From Zhihengliuella alba (GTDB lineage Bacteria > Actinomycetota > Actinomycetes > Actinomycetales > Micrococcaceae), in the NCBI RefSeq assembly GCF_039538765.1, contig NZ_BAABCJ010000001.1:930001-994000 (forward strand): DNA of 64,000 nucleotides, in the 5' to 3' direction. Of this stretch, positions 17,322 to 27,000 are shown piece by piece. A model generated the notes under the pieces. The model worked only from the letters and a program-made list of their open reading frames with translations, did no database searches and had not been told where the DNA came from. The position numbers and the translations under genes are program-made. Position 1 is the first letter of the stretch, and the number at the start of each line of letters is the position of its first letter.

Positions 17322-18503
17322 CTACTTGCTGGCCCCGGCGCGGCGCTTGTTGTAGATGTCGAACGCCACGGCGAGCAGGAGCACGAGTCCCTTGACGATC
17401 TGCTGGGTCGACTGGTCCACGCCCATCAGCTGCATGCCGTTGGACATGACCGCCATGACCAGGCCGCCGACGATCGCGCCGGTGACCCGGCCGACGCCGC
17501 CCGTGGTGGAGGCGCCGCCGATAAAGCAGGCGGCGATCGCGTCCAGCTCGAACATGTTGCCGGCGCCCGGCTGCGCGCCGTTGGAGCGCGAGGAGAACAC
17601 CGCGCCGGCGACGCCGGCGAGCAGGCCCATGTTGATGAAGATCCAGAAGTTGACGCGCTTGACGTTCACGCCGGAGAGGCGGGCCGCGGCCAGGTTGCCG
17701 CCGATCGCGTAGATGTGCCGGCCGAACACCGTCCGCGTGGTGACCACGTGGTACGTGATGATCAGGACGGCCAGGATGATCAGGACGATCGGCATGCCGC
17801 GGCTGTGCGCGAGCTGCCAGAAGAACCACAGGACGACGGCGGCGACCAGGACGAGCTTGGTGGCGAAGAGGCCGAGCGACTCGACCTGCTGCTCGTAGCG
17901 GATGCGGGCGCGGCGCGAGCGCCACTGGGACCAGGCGAACCCGGCCACCGCGAAGACGCCGATGATCAGGGTGAAGAGGTCGTACCCGTAGCCGCCGAGC
18001 AGGCCGTTGAGGAAGCCTCCGGCGACGCGCTGGTACTCCCCCGGGAAGGGCGAGAGGGAGATGTTGCCGAGCGTCAGGTACGTCAGGCCGCGGAAGAGCA
18101 GCATGCCCGCGAGGGTGACGATGAAGGCCGGGATGCCCACGTAGGCCACCCAGAAGCCCTGCCACGCCCCGCACAGGACGCCCATCCCCAGGGCCGCGAG
18201 GACGCCGAGCCACCAGGGCAGGTCCTGCTGGATGACCAGCACCGCGGAGACGGCGCCCGTGAACGCGACGAGCGACCCGACCGAGAGGTCGATGTGCCCG
18301 GCGACGATCACCATGATCATGCCGAGCGCGAGGATCAGCACGTAGGAGTACTGCAGCACGATGTTGGTGATGTTGATGGGGCTGAGCAGCAGCCCGTCCG
18401 TGAGCACCGTGAAGAGGACGATGATCAGGGCGAACGCGATGTAGATGCCGCTGGTGCGGAGATTCTTGGTGAAGAGGTCCTTGATGTCGCTGGCGACGGT
18501 CAC
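17322..18503 (-). CDS. gguB: Multiple-sugar ABC transporter permease (GguB/MmsB-like)
   Basis: This is the membrane subunit of a ribose/xylose-class monosaccharide importer. It has 393 residues and about ten hydrophobic segments, with the permease signature GHIDLSVGSLVAFTGAVSA, followed by GIPAFIVTLAGMLLFRGLTYL and a conserved ELDAIAACFIGGAS near the end. The GTG start overlaps the ATPase stop as GTGA, so the two are translationally coupled. The length and long central loop fit the GguB/XylH branch rather than RbsC. The likely cargo is L-arabinose or galactose from the surrounding arabinan genes; this is inference. Confidence 0.88.
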   Translation of the reverse strand: MTVASDIKDLFTKNLRTSGIYIAFALIIVLFTVLTDGLLLSPINITNIVLQYSYVLILALGMIMVIVAGHIDLSVGSLVAFTGAVSAVLVIQQDLPWWLGVLAALGMGVLCGAWQGFWVAYVGIPAFIVTLAGMLLFRGLTYLTLGNISLSPFPGEYQRVAGGFLNGLLGGYGYDLFTLIIGVFAVAGFAWSQWRSRRARIRYEQQVESLGLFATKLVLVAAVVLWFFWQLAHSRGMPIVLIILAVLIITYHVVTTRTVFGRHIYAIGGNLAAARLSGVNVKRVNFWIFINMGLLAGVAGAVFSSRSNGAQPGAGNMFELDAIAACFIGGASTTGGVGRVTGAIVGGLVMAVMSNGMQLMGVDQSTQQIVKGLVLLLAVAFDIYNKRRAGASK

Positions 18504-20038
18504 CGGACTGCCTCCTTCTCGATGGTCATGAGCTCCATGAGGCGCTCCTGGTTGGCCTCGGCGCGCGGGAGCTGGCCGGTCAGCCGGCCGTAGGCGAGGG
18601 TGTAGATGCGGTCGCAGATGCCGAGGAGCTCCGGCAGCTCGGAGGAGATCACGAGCACCGCCTTCCCGGCCTCGGCGAGGCGGTTGATGATCGTGTAGAT
18701 CTCGTACTTCGCCCCGACGTCGATGCCGCGGGTGGGCTCGTCGAGGATCAGCAGCTCGGGGGCCGTGTGCAGCCACTTGCCGAGGACGACCTTCTGCTGG
18801 TTGCCGCCGGAGAGGTTCCCCGTCACGGACATCACGGTGGGGGCCTTGATGTTCATGGACTTCCGGTAGCCCTCGGCGATGCGGATCTCCTCGTTGCCGT
18901 TGACGAAGCCGCTGCGGGAGATCTTGTCCAGGCCCGCGGCGCTCGTGTTCACGCGGATGTCCTCGATGAGGTTCAGGCCGTAGTGCTTGCGGTCCTCGGA
19001 GACGTAGGCGATGCCCGCCTTGATGGCCTTGTCCACCGTCGACGTGTCGACGGGACGGCCGTCCATGCGGACCTCGCCGGAGATGCCGCGGCCGTACGAG
19101 TGGCCGAACACGCTCATCGCGAGCTCGGTGCGCCCGGCGCCCATGAGGCCGGCGATGCCGACGATCTCCCCCGCGCGGACCTCCAGGTTGGCGTGGTCGA
19201 CGACCACGCGGCCGGCCTGCGTGGGGTGGTGCACGGTCCAGTCGCGGACCTCGAAGACGACGTCGCCGATCTGCGGGGTGCGCTCCGGGTAGCGGTGGGA
19301 GAGGTCGCGGCCCACCATGCCGCGGATGATGCGGTCCTGCGTGGAGCCGGGGGCGGACATGTCCAGCGTCTCGACGGTCTGCCCGTCGCGGATGATCGTC
19401 GTCGTGTCCGCGATGTCCTCGATCTCCCCGAGCTTGTGGGAGATGATGATGCAGGTCATCCCCTCCTCCCGCAGCTCGCGGAGCAGCTGCAGCAGGTGCT
19501 CGGAGTCGGCGTCGTTCAGGGCGGCGGTCGGCTCGTCGAGGATGAGCAGGCGCACGTCCTTGCTGAGGGCCTTGGCGATCTCCACCAGCTGCTGCTTGCC
19601 GACGCCGAGGCTGCCGACCGGCTCCACCGGGTTCTCGTCCAGGCCGACCCGCTTGAGCAGCGCGGCGGCGTCCTGGTTGGTGCGGTTCCACTCGATGAAG
19701 CCGCCGGCCTGGCGCTCGTTGCCGAGGAAGAGGTTCTCGGCGATCGAGAGGTACGGGACCAGGGCGAGCTCCTGGTGGATGATCACGATGCCCTGGCGCT
19801 CCGAGTCCTTGATGGAGGAGAACTTCATCTCTTGGCCCTCGAAGAGGATCTGGCCCTCGTAGCTGCCGTGCGGGTAGACGCCGGAGAGGACCTTCATCAG
19901 GGTCGACTTGCCGGCCCCGTTCTCGCCGCAGATCGCGTGGATCTCGCCGCGCTCGACGGAGAGGTTGACGTCCTGGAGGGCTTTGACCCCGGGGAACGTC
20001 TTGGTGATGTCCTGCATCTGCAGGATGGTGCTGTCCAT
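18500..20038 (-). CDS. gguA: Multiple-sugar ABC transporter ATPase (GguA/MmsA-like)
   Basis: This tandem ATPase of 512 residues energises the importer. Domain 1 has Walker A GENGAGKSTLMKVL at about 38-51, a signature-like LGVGKQQLVEIAKAL and Walker B LLILDEPTAAL. Domain 2 has the degenerate P-loop GLMGAGRTE usual for this family, the signature LSGGNQQKVVLGKWL and ELLILDEPTRGIDVGAKYEIY. The start ATG follows AAGGACAGG. A strong hairpin lies in the 110 bp between the binding-protein gene and this one, as often seen where the binding protein is made in excess. Confidence 0.92.
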   Translation of the reverse strand: MDSTILQMQDITKTFPGVKALQDVNLSVERGEIHAICGENGAGKSTLMKVLSGVYPHGSYEGQILFEGQEMKFSSIKDSERQGIVIIHQELALVPYLSIAENLFLGNERQAGGFIEWNRTNQDAAALLKRVGLDENPVEPVGSLGVGKQQLVEIAKALSKDVRLLILDEPTAALNDADSEHLLQLLRELREEGMTCIIISHKLGEIEDIADTTTIIRDGQTVETLDMSAPGSTQDRIIRGMVGRDLSHRYPERTPQIGDVVFEVRDWTVHHPTQAGRVVVDHANLEVRAGEIVGIAGLMGAGRTELAMSVFGHSYGRGISGEVRMDGRPVDTSTVDKAIKAGIAYVSEDRKHYGLNLIEDIRVNTSAAGLDKISRSGFVNGNEEIRIAEGYRKSMNIKAPTVMSVTGNLSGGNQQKVVLGKWLHTAPELLILDEPTRGIDVGAKYEIYTIINRLAEAGKAVLVISSELPELLGICDRIYTLAYGRLTGQLPRAEANQERLMELMTIEKEAVR

Positions 20039-20062
20039 GGTGGACCTGTCCTTCGATCATGG

Positions 20063-20094
20063 CGCGGGGGCCGAACTGGCGTTCGGCCCCCGCG
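20063..20094 (-). terminator. Hairpin between chvE and gguA (attenuator or mRNA stabiliser)
   Basis: CGCGGGGGCCGAAC (20063-20076) pairs perfectly with GTTCGGCCCCCGCG (20081-20094) around a TGGC loop. It has no U-tract and lies inside the presumed chvE-gguA-gguB operon, so partial termination or protection of the upstream mRNA is likely. Confidence 0.7.
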
Positions 20095-20148
20095 TTCATC
20101 GGTGACTGACGAGGCCGGGCGCGGGCGCCGGCCGGGAGGTGGCGGCGG

Positions 20149-21318
20149 TCAGCCCGCCTGCCCCGCCTCGACTTCCTCCGCGGTCCAGTACTCCGAGTCG
20201 ATCAGGAGCGACTGGATGTTGTCCTTGACCACGATGTCCGACTCGAGCAGGTAGGACGGGACCACCTTGACGCCGTTGTCGTAGGACTCGGTGTCGTTCG
20301 CCTCGGGCTCCTCGCCCTCCGCGTACGACGTCGCCGCCGCCACGGCCTGCTGGGCGAGCTTGCGGGTGTCCTTGAAGATCGTGGCGTACTGGACGCCGTC
20401 GTTGATGAGCTTCACGGAGGCGATCTCGGCGTCCTGGCCGCTGGTGACGGGCAGTCCGGCCTCGATCGTGTCGCCGTAGCCGGCGTTCTTCAGGGCCGTG
20501 ATGATGCCGCGGGAGATGCCGTCGTAGGGCGAGAGGACGCCGTCGAGCTGGTCGCTGCCGCCGCCGTAGTGGGCCGTGAGCAGATCCTCCATGCGCTTCT
20601 GCGCCGTCTCCTGCGACCAGCGCAGCGTCGCGGCCTGCTCGATGCTGGTCTGCCCGGAGGGGACCACCAGCGTGCCGGCGTCGATGTGCGGCTGGAGGGT
20701 CTCCATGGCGCCCTTCCAGAAGAAGTGCGCGTTGTTGTCGTCCAGCGAGCCGGCGAAGAGCTCGATGTTGAACGGGCCCTCCTCCCCCGTCTCGTTGCCC
20801 TCGCCGTCGAGGACGCCGAGGCCCTGCAGCAGCGACGTGGCCTGCTGGACCCCCACGTTGTAGTTGTCGAACGTGACGTAGTGGTCCACGTTCTCGGTGT
20901 CGTTGATCAGGCGGTCGTAGGCGATGATCGGGATGTCCTGGTCGGCGGCGGCCTTGAGCTGGTTGCCCAGGGCGGTCCCGTCGATGGAGGCGACCACGAG
21001 GATGTCAGCGCCCTTGGTGATCATCTGGTCGATCTGCTGCTGCTGGGTGGGGATGTCGTCGTTGGCGAACTGCAGGTCCACCTCGAAGCCGGCCTCCTCG
21101 AGGCCGCTCTTGACCGCCTCGCCGTCGGCGATCCAGCGCTCCGACGTCTGCGTCGGCATGGCCACGCCGATGGTCATGTCCTCGGGCGCCTGCTCTTCGC
21201 CGCCGCCGCCGGCACCGGCGCCCCCGGCGCCGGATCCGCCGCACGCCGCGAGGGCGCCCACGAGGGTCAGGCCGGCGAGCGAGGCGACCGCGCGCGTAGT
21301 CCAGATGTTCTTAGCCAT
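20149..21318 (-). CDS. chvE: Multiple-sugar-binding lipoprotein (ChvE-like)
   Basis: This periplasmic-binding-protein-class lipoprotein delivers a monosaccharide to the GguAB-type importer. It has 389 residues. The signal peptide ends in a lipobox ALAAC with Cys26, followed by a Gly-rich linker. The mature part begins TIGVAMPTQTSERWIADGE and has the family blocks IIAYDRLINDTENVDHYVTFDN, ELFAGSLDDNNAHFF and GLPVTSGQDAEIASVKLI. The ATG follows AAGGAGA. A LacI-type operator at 21474-21487 and a long leader hairpin precede it. Arabinose or galactose is the likely ligand by family and context. Confidence 0.92.
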   Translation of the reverse strand: MAKNIWTTRAVASLAGLTLVGALAACGGSGAGGAGAGGGGEEQAPEDMTIGVAMPTQTSERWIADGEAVKSGLEEAGFEVDLQFANDDIPTQQQQIDQMITKGADILVVASIDGTALGNQLKAAADQDIPIIAYDRLINDTENVDHYVTFDNYNVGVQQATSLLQGLGVLDGEGNETGEEGPFNIELFAGSLDDNNAHFFWKGAMETLQPHIDAGTLVVPSGQTSIEQAATLRWSQETAQKRMEDLLTAHYGGGSDQLDGVLSPYDGISRGIITALKNAGYGDTIEAGLPVTSGQDAEIASVKLINDGVQYATIFKDTRKLAQQAVAAATSYAEGEEPEANDTESYDNGVKVVPSYLLESDIVVKDNIQSLLIDSEYWTAEEVEAGQAG

Positions 21319-21370
21319 TGCTTCTCCTTGTGATCGGCCGGGTGGCCGGCCGGATGCGGGTGACGGACCG

Positions 21371-21410
21371 GGACGGGGTTCCCAGCCGTGAACGGCTGGG
21401 AACCCCGTCC
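21371..21410 (-). other. Long perfect hairpin in the chvE leader
   Basis: GGACGGGGTTCCCAGCCGT (21371-21389) is the exact reverse complement of 21392-21410, with only GA between the arms. It lies between the operator and the chvE start, so it should be in the 5' untranslated RNA. A smaller CCCGCAG/CTGCGGG hairpin sits just upstream, near 21426-21442. Confidence 0.7.
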
Positions 21411-21473
21411 CAGGGCCCTTCCGGGACCCGCAGAACCTGCGGGAACGCTCCCATCGTGCTTCAACTCACACTA

Positions 21474-21487
21474 TGTTAGCGATAACA
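21474..21487 (-). promoter_or_regulatory. LacI-type operator at chvE
   Basis: TGTTAGCGATAACA differs by one base from the perfect palindrome found at 33271 and 37702. Read on the minus strand, its right half forms a TAACAT hexamer that could be the -10, so repressor binding would block the promoter. Confidence 0.82.
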
Positions 21488-21653
21488 ATTGGCCGTGGCG
21501 AACCCCGGCGGGTCACGATTCGGCAACACGGGGTGCCGGGCCCCGCCCGTCGGCGGCGCCCGGTCCCGTGTTCCCGTCCCGTGTTCCGGTCGCGTCGGCC
21601 TGCGGCTCCCCGCGTTCCCTCCCGCGTCCTCTCCCGCGTCCTCTCCCGCTGGG

Positions 21654-23948
21654 TCAGATCGTGGCGACCTCTTCCGGGGCCAGGGCCCGGTCGTAGAGGC
21701 GGAAGTCGCGCACCTCGCCGTGCAGGTGGTGGTCCGCCGCGTAGAGGGACCGGCCGATGTAGTTGGCGGCGGTGCTGCCGTCGCCGAGGTCGGCCGGGTC
21801 CACCGTGACGCCCTCCCGGGTGCCGACCACGGCCCCGTCCAGGTAGAGCGTGGCGGTCTCGCCGGCGAGCGTGTAGGTCAGGGTCCTCCAGACCCCGCGC
21901 TCGAGGGCGCGCCCGGAGGACACAGTCTGCTCGCCGGACCAGTTGCCCGGGGACAGCGAGGTCCGGTACGCGTCCCCGGTGGTGAAGAGGTAGCCGTCCC
22001 CGGCGCCGTCGGTGCTGTTGCCCAGGCCGTAGATGAAGTACGGCGTCCGCTGGCCGGGGTCGATCCGCACCTCGAGCGAGACGGTGACGTCCTCGACTCC
22101 GGCCAGCAGATCCTGCGGCAGGACCACGTGGTCGTCCACCCCGTCCAGGCTCACGCCGTCCTCGCCGGCGGTCGCGCCGCCGGCGAGGACGGCGTCCGGG
22201 ACGCCGTCGACCGCCGAGGCTCCCCCGCGCTCGTCGAGCGGGAAGTGCGCGGTCAGGCCGGGCGGCTCCTCGGTCACGGTCACCTCCACCGTGTCGCGCA
22301 CCCCGCCGGAGGCGGCCGTGACGACGGCGGTGCCGGGGGCGACCGCCGTGACCACGCCGTCCGCCACGGTGGCGACGCCGGGCGCGGAGGACTCCCAGCG
22401 GATCCCGGCGGTCGCGTTGGCCGGCACGACGGCGGCCGCGAGGCTCGCGCTGCCGTGCTGCCAGAGCTCGATCCCCTCCTGCTCGATGTCCACGGACGTC
22501 GCCTTGATCGGCTTGGCCTGCACGTGCACGGTGGCGACCGCGGCCTCGAGCGAGTCGGCGACGGTGCCGGAGACCTGGAACGTGCCCTGGGCGGCGTAGT
22601 CCTCCGCCGGGACGGCGTCCCAGTCGACGGCGGCGCTCCCGCTGGTCCCGTCGGCGAAGGTCACGGGGACCTCGTCCGGCAGGAGTGGCTCCTGCTTCTT
22701 CCGCGTCGCCACCTCGACCGGCTGGACGGTCTCGACGAGCTGGTCCGGCTGGTAGGCGGCGAGGAGCCGGTGGTACTCCTCCCGGGTCACGGGCAGGACG
22801 GTCCCGTGCCGCGGCCGGGACGGCATGCTGTAGTCCTCGGCGACCCGCCACTCCCCCGAGTCCAGGTCGTCGGTGACGAACGGGACGTAGCCGCGGCCGC
22901 CGAACTCGTCGATGAACATGTACCAGCGCTCGGCGTGGTTGTCCTTGAAGACCAGCGGCCCCTCGCCCCGGTCGATGCCGGCGGAGTCGGCGGTCGCCCG
23001 GCCAATGCAGTCCGCGATGAACTCGTAGTCGGTGGAGCGCAGCGCCGTGGACTTCTCCGCGGTGATGAACTTCCCGCACGGGCTGGCCGCCGTGTTGGAG
23101 CGCTCGTCCTTGGTGAACCGGTAGTAGACGCCGTCCTCGCGGATGACGGTCGAGTCGATGACGGAGTGGCCCGGGTCGATCCAGACCTGCGGCTCGCTGA
23201 ACGTCACGAAGTCCTGGGTGGTCGCGTACATCATCCGGTTGTGCTGGCTGCCGGTGTGCTCCGGGTCGTCCTCGGCGTAGAGCTTCGAGGCCCAGAAGAC
23301 CACGTAGGCGCCGAGCTCCTCGTCGTAGAACGCCTCCGGCGCCCACGTGTTGCCCGCGTTCTCGGGCGCGACCTCCACGAGGCGGGGCTCGCTCCAGTCC
23401 ACGAGGTCCGTGGACTCCCAGACCACGATCGAGTGCGATCCGTGCCGCTGGAAGCCGTCCCAGTCCCAGGAGCCGTGGACCTTCAGGTCGGTGGCGATCT
23501 GGTAGAACTTGTCGCCCTCCGGCGAGCGGATGATGAAGGGGTCCCGGACGCCCTGCTCGCCGATGCCGGAGGTCAGGACCGGCTCGCCGTCGTTGAGGTC
23601 GCGGTAGTTCAGGGGGTCGTCCCCCTCGCTGAGGCCGAAGTACACCTGCTCGCCGTCGGCGGTGCCCTCGCCCACGAAGTAGGAGAAGAGGTAGCCGTAG
23701 GGGTCCGTCGGTGACGGCTCGGTCCCGGTCGGCTCGGTCCCGGACGCGTCGGCCGCTGCGGGGACGGCGTCGCCGCGGGATGCCTCGCCGCGCGGGGCTT
23801 CGGCGCGCGGTGCCTCGGCGGGCGCGGTGCGCGGCTTCGGGGCCGCGGTCTCCGGTGCGGCGGCGGCCGGCGGGCCCGCGGCCAGGGGCAGCAGCAGGGC
23901 GAGCCCGGCGGTGGCCGCCAGGGTTCGCAGGATCGGGGGTCGGGGCAT
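21654..23948 (-). CDS. Secreted GH43 glycosidase with Ig-like and LamG-type domains
   Basis: This secreted hydrolase of 764 residues probably acts on arabinan or arabinoxylan side chains. A Sec signal peptide (LAATAGLALLLPLAAGPPAAAA) and a Pro/Ala-rich linker precede a GH43 beta-propeller at about 80-375: GYLFSYFVGEGTADGEQVYF, GVRDPFIIRSPEGDKFYQIA, APEAFYDEELGAYVVFWAS and VIDSTVIREDGVYYRFTKDE. A Big_4-type segment (VTFADGTSGSAAVDW), a Big_2 domain (WESSAPGVATVADGVVTAVA) and a C-terminal concanavalin/LamG domain ending VRDFRLYDRALAPEEV follow. AGAGGAGA precedes the ATG. Its catalytic module is paralogous to the N-terminus of the next gene upstream. Confidence 0.88.
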   Translation of the reverse strand: MPRPPILRTLAATAGLALLLPLAAGPPAAAAPETAAPKPRTAPAEAPRAEAPRGEASRGDAVPAAADASGTEPTGTEPSPTDPYGYLFSYFVGEGTADGEQVYFGLSEGDDPLNYRDLNDGEPVLTSGIGEQGVRDPFIIRSPEGDKFYQIATDLKVHGSWDWDGFQRHGSHSIVVWESTDLVDWSEPRLVEVAPENAGNTWAPEAFYDEELGAYVVFWASKLYAEDDPEHTGSQHNRMMYATTQDFVTFSEPQVWIDPGHSVIDSTVIREDGVYYRFTKDERSNTAASPCGKFITAEKSTALRSTDYEFIADCIGRATADSAGIDRGEGPLVFKDNHAERWYMFIDEFGGRGYVPFVTDDLDSGEWRVAEDYSMPSRPRHGTVLPVTREEYHRLLAAYQPDQLVETVQPVEVATRKKQEPLLPDEVPVTFADGTSGSAAVDWDAVPAEDYAAQGTFQVSGTVADSLEAAVATVHVQAKPIKATSVDIEQEGIELWQHGSASLAAAVVPANATAGIRWESSAPGVATVADGVVTAVAPGTAVVTAASGGVRDTVEVTVTEEPPGLTAHFPLDERGGASAVDGVPDAVLAGGATAGEDGVSLDGVDDHVVLPQDLLAGVEDVTVSLEVRIDPGQRTPYFIYGLGNSTDGAGDGYLFTTGDAYRTSLSPGNWSGEQTVSSGRALERGVWRTLTYTLAGETATLYLDGAVVGTREGVTVDPADLGDGSTAANYIGRSLYAADHHLHGEVRDFRLYDRALAPEEVATI

Positions 23949-23985
23949 GCTCGTCTCCTCTGGTGGTGCGGGGTCGTGCGTGAGG

Positions 23986-24023
23986 GGCCGGGCCCCGGCG
24001 CTGGTGAGCGCCGGGACCCGGCC
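23986..24023 (-). terminator. Terminator after the GH43-GH51 gene
   Basis: GGCCGGG-C-CCCGGCGCT (23986-24002) pairs with AGCGCCGGG-A-CCCGGCC (24007-24023), with a single C-A mismatch and a four-base loop. It begins about ten bases after the stop on the minus strand and separates the two arabinan-degrading genes. Confidence 0.65.
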
Positions 24024-24033
24024 GGTCCTGCGG

Positions 24034-27000
24034 TCAGCGGACGGTCAGCGTCACCTCCGTCGCGCTCGGGGCGTGGGCCTCGTCGCCGAGGTACTCCACC
24101 GTGACCGGGTGGGTCCCGGGCGAGAGCCCGTCGGTGGGCACGGTGGCCCTGGCCTTGCCGTTCTTGAGGACGGCGGTGTGCTCGGTGCCGTCCACCGTGA
24201 CCCGGACCTCGCCCGTGGGCGCGTCCGCTGCCCCCGCGGCATCCTCGGCGGCGGTCGTCGCGGCGGCGACGCTCACGTGCGCCTTGGCACCATGCCCGGC
24301 CGTGACCGTGCCGGGCGTCAGCTTGGCCTCGCTGGTGGTCGCGGCGCGCTCGTCACCGGCCCCGGTGTCCAGCCGGAGGAAGGTGATCGAGTTCGCCGGG
24401 ACCTCGTAGACGAACTCGCCCCCGGCGCCGGGGACCTCGAAGTCGCGCGGCACGACGCGCTCGGGGTCCGCCTTGGTGTTGACGGCCGCGGGATCGGCCA
24501 CCAGCTCGGTCGCCTGCACGGTCTCGGCGACCTCCGCGTCGGAGACCGCGATGGTGGTCCGGGCGGCCGTGGTGGTCGCGTTGACGAGCTTGACGATCAG
24601 CTCCCCGGTCTCCGTGTCGCGGGTGACCACCTGGTAGAGCGCCTTCGGGGCCGGCTCCGTGTAGGACAGGTGCAGCTCGCCGTCGAGGTAGAGCTCCACG
24701 GTGCGGCCGTCGACGACGATCCTCACCTGGTACTCGCGCCCCTCCTCGAGGGAGAAGCCCTCCTTGGCCGCGACCTCGCCCTGGCGCGCGCCGTCGGCGC
24801 GCTCCAGCACGGACCGGGTGTTGCCCCAGCCGCCGAGGTTCCACCAGTAGAAGTCGTCGCTGGCGCCGGCGGCGAAGCCCACCAGGAAGCCCTCGCTGCC
24901 GCCGTCCTTGCGGGCGGTCAGCTCCAGCGTGTAGTTGTCCCAGTCCTTGGCGTAGGCGTCGGTAATCAGGCTGCGCGCGTCCTCGACGCCCGCGTCCGCC
25001 TGGACGTACTCGCCGTCGGCCACGGACCACTGCCCCGCGACCGGCTCCCACTGGGATCCGTCCTCGAAGGTGTCCGAGAAGAGGACCTCGCCGCTGGCGT
25101 TGTCGGTGACGCTGACGTCGTCGTACGCCGCCTGGGTGAGCCAGCTGGAGAGGAAGATCCCGCCGGAGACATCGCCGGCCGCGGTGGCCGGGCCTTCGTG
25201 CGTGGACGGGACCACCTCGTGGCCCACGTTGTTCATCCACAGCTTCTGGTTGTAGTAGTTCGCCGAGGCCCAGGACTCGTCGTTGTCGAACCACATCATG
25301 TCCGGGGCCCACTGGACGTAGTCCTCGTTGGCGAACATCGGCGCGTAGGACGCCAGCTTCACGACGTCGGAGTTGCGCTCCAGGCCGGTCATGTAGGCGG
25401 CCTCGGAGAGGGCGTTGGCGAACGTGTTGCCGCGGGAGGCATACTCGCCGAGGAAGACGTCCGGCCCCTCGCGGTCGTAGGAGTCGTAGCGCTCGTCGTT
25501 GCCGAGGAACCAGGACGGGTCGTTGTAGTAGTGCTCGTCGACCATGTCCACGCCCTGGGCCCGGTTGAACTCCCAGAGCTCGTCGAACCGCGTGCCGGAG
25601 TCGTCCGGCCCGGTATTGGAGATGATGGTGATGTCCGGGTACGCGGCGGCGATCGCGTCGCGGAACCGCGGGAAGTTCGCCTCGAACGTGCGGGTGTTCT
25701 CCTCGTTGCCCAGGCCGATGTACTCCAGCCCGAAGGGCTCGGGGTGGCCGAGGTCGGCGCGCACGGCGCCCCACTCGGTGTCCACGCCGCCGTTGGCGAA
25801 CTCGATGAGGTCCAGGGTGTCCTGGACCCAGCGGTCGATCCGCTCGTCGTCGGTCATCTCCGGGATGCTCGAGCCGCAGCCGTTGGCGCCGACGGAGACC
25901 ACGGGCAGCGGGGTGGCGCCGAGGTCCTCGGCCCACTTCATGTACTCGAGGTAGCCGATGCCGTAGGACTGGTTGTAGCCCCAGAAGTTCCAGTTGGTCG
26001 GCCGGGACTCCACCGGGCCGATGGTCTCCTTCCACTGGTAGGTGCGCTGGCGGTCGGCGCCGTCGGACTCCAGGTAGGTGTCGAACGTGCCGACGTTGGT
26101 GACGCAGCCGCCCGGGAAGCGCAGGAAGCCCGGGTCCAGCTCGGCGACCATCTCGGCGAGGTCCTTGCGCAGCACGGACTTGCCGTTGACCGGTCCCACC
26201 CACGTGTCCTGCGGGAAGAGGGAGACCATGTCCAGGCGCAGCGTGCCGGCCGCGCCGGCGGCGACCTCGAGCCGGGCCGCGTTGGTGTCCGCGTCGGCCT
26301 CGAGGGTCGCGGTGTACTGCTTCCACTCGTCGGAGCCGTCCACCGCGACGGTCGCGGCGCCGTGGACCCGCTCGCCGGAGGCGTTCTCGAGGGTCACGGT
26401 GAGCTCCTGCGCCACGGGGGTGCGGGCCCAGACGCTGAAGTCGTAGGACTCTCCCTCCTCGAGGGCCACGCCCTCGTTGTAGGAGGTGTTCCGCACGCCG
26501 GCGCCGGGGCCCTCGGCGGCGATCTCCAGGTAGGCGCGGTTGGAGTCGTTGAGCCAGGTCTCGCGCTCGGACTCGACGGTGACGCTGCCCGCGCCGACGG
26601 TCTCCCAGCCGGTCAGACCGTTGAAGGAGGCGTTGTCCGCGGGGGCGAACTCGAAGGACCGGTTGCGCACCAGCTCGGCGTACAGGCCGCCGTCGGCCGC
26701 GTAGTTGATGTCCTCGTAGAACGCGCCGTACATGGTGTCGCTGATCTCGTGGGCGGTGGCGTCGCCGTCGATCCGCAGGGTGTGGTCCTGCAGGGCGCCG
26801 GAGCCGAGCGTGAACGCCGCGGCCTGGTCCGCGGGGCCGAGCGCGAGCGCGCCGTCCTCGGTGCGGGTCGCGTAGGCCGCGGCCTCGTCCACCGCCGGGT
26901 CGGCGAGCCGGAGGCGAATCTCGCCGCCACCGGCGTCGGTCAGGCGCCACGCGGTCCCGCCGGCGTCGGCGGGGTCGGCGAGCGCCAGGCGGCCGTCGCG

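Noticed and set aside
17322..20099. A frame that would fuse permease and ATPase of the ChvE-type importer
   Set aside because: The upstream part is an out-of-frame reading of gguA; the permease starts at the GTGA overlap at 18503.
21371..21410. Possible riboswitch before chvE
   Set aside because: The structure is a single simple hairpin with a two-base centre; no aptamer-like conserved junction is seen.
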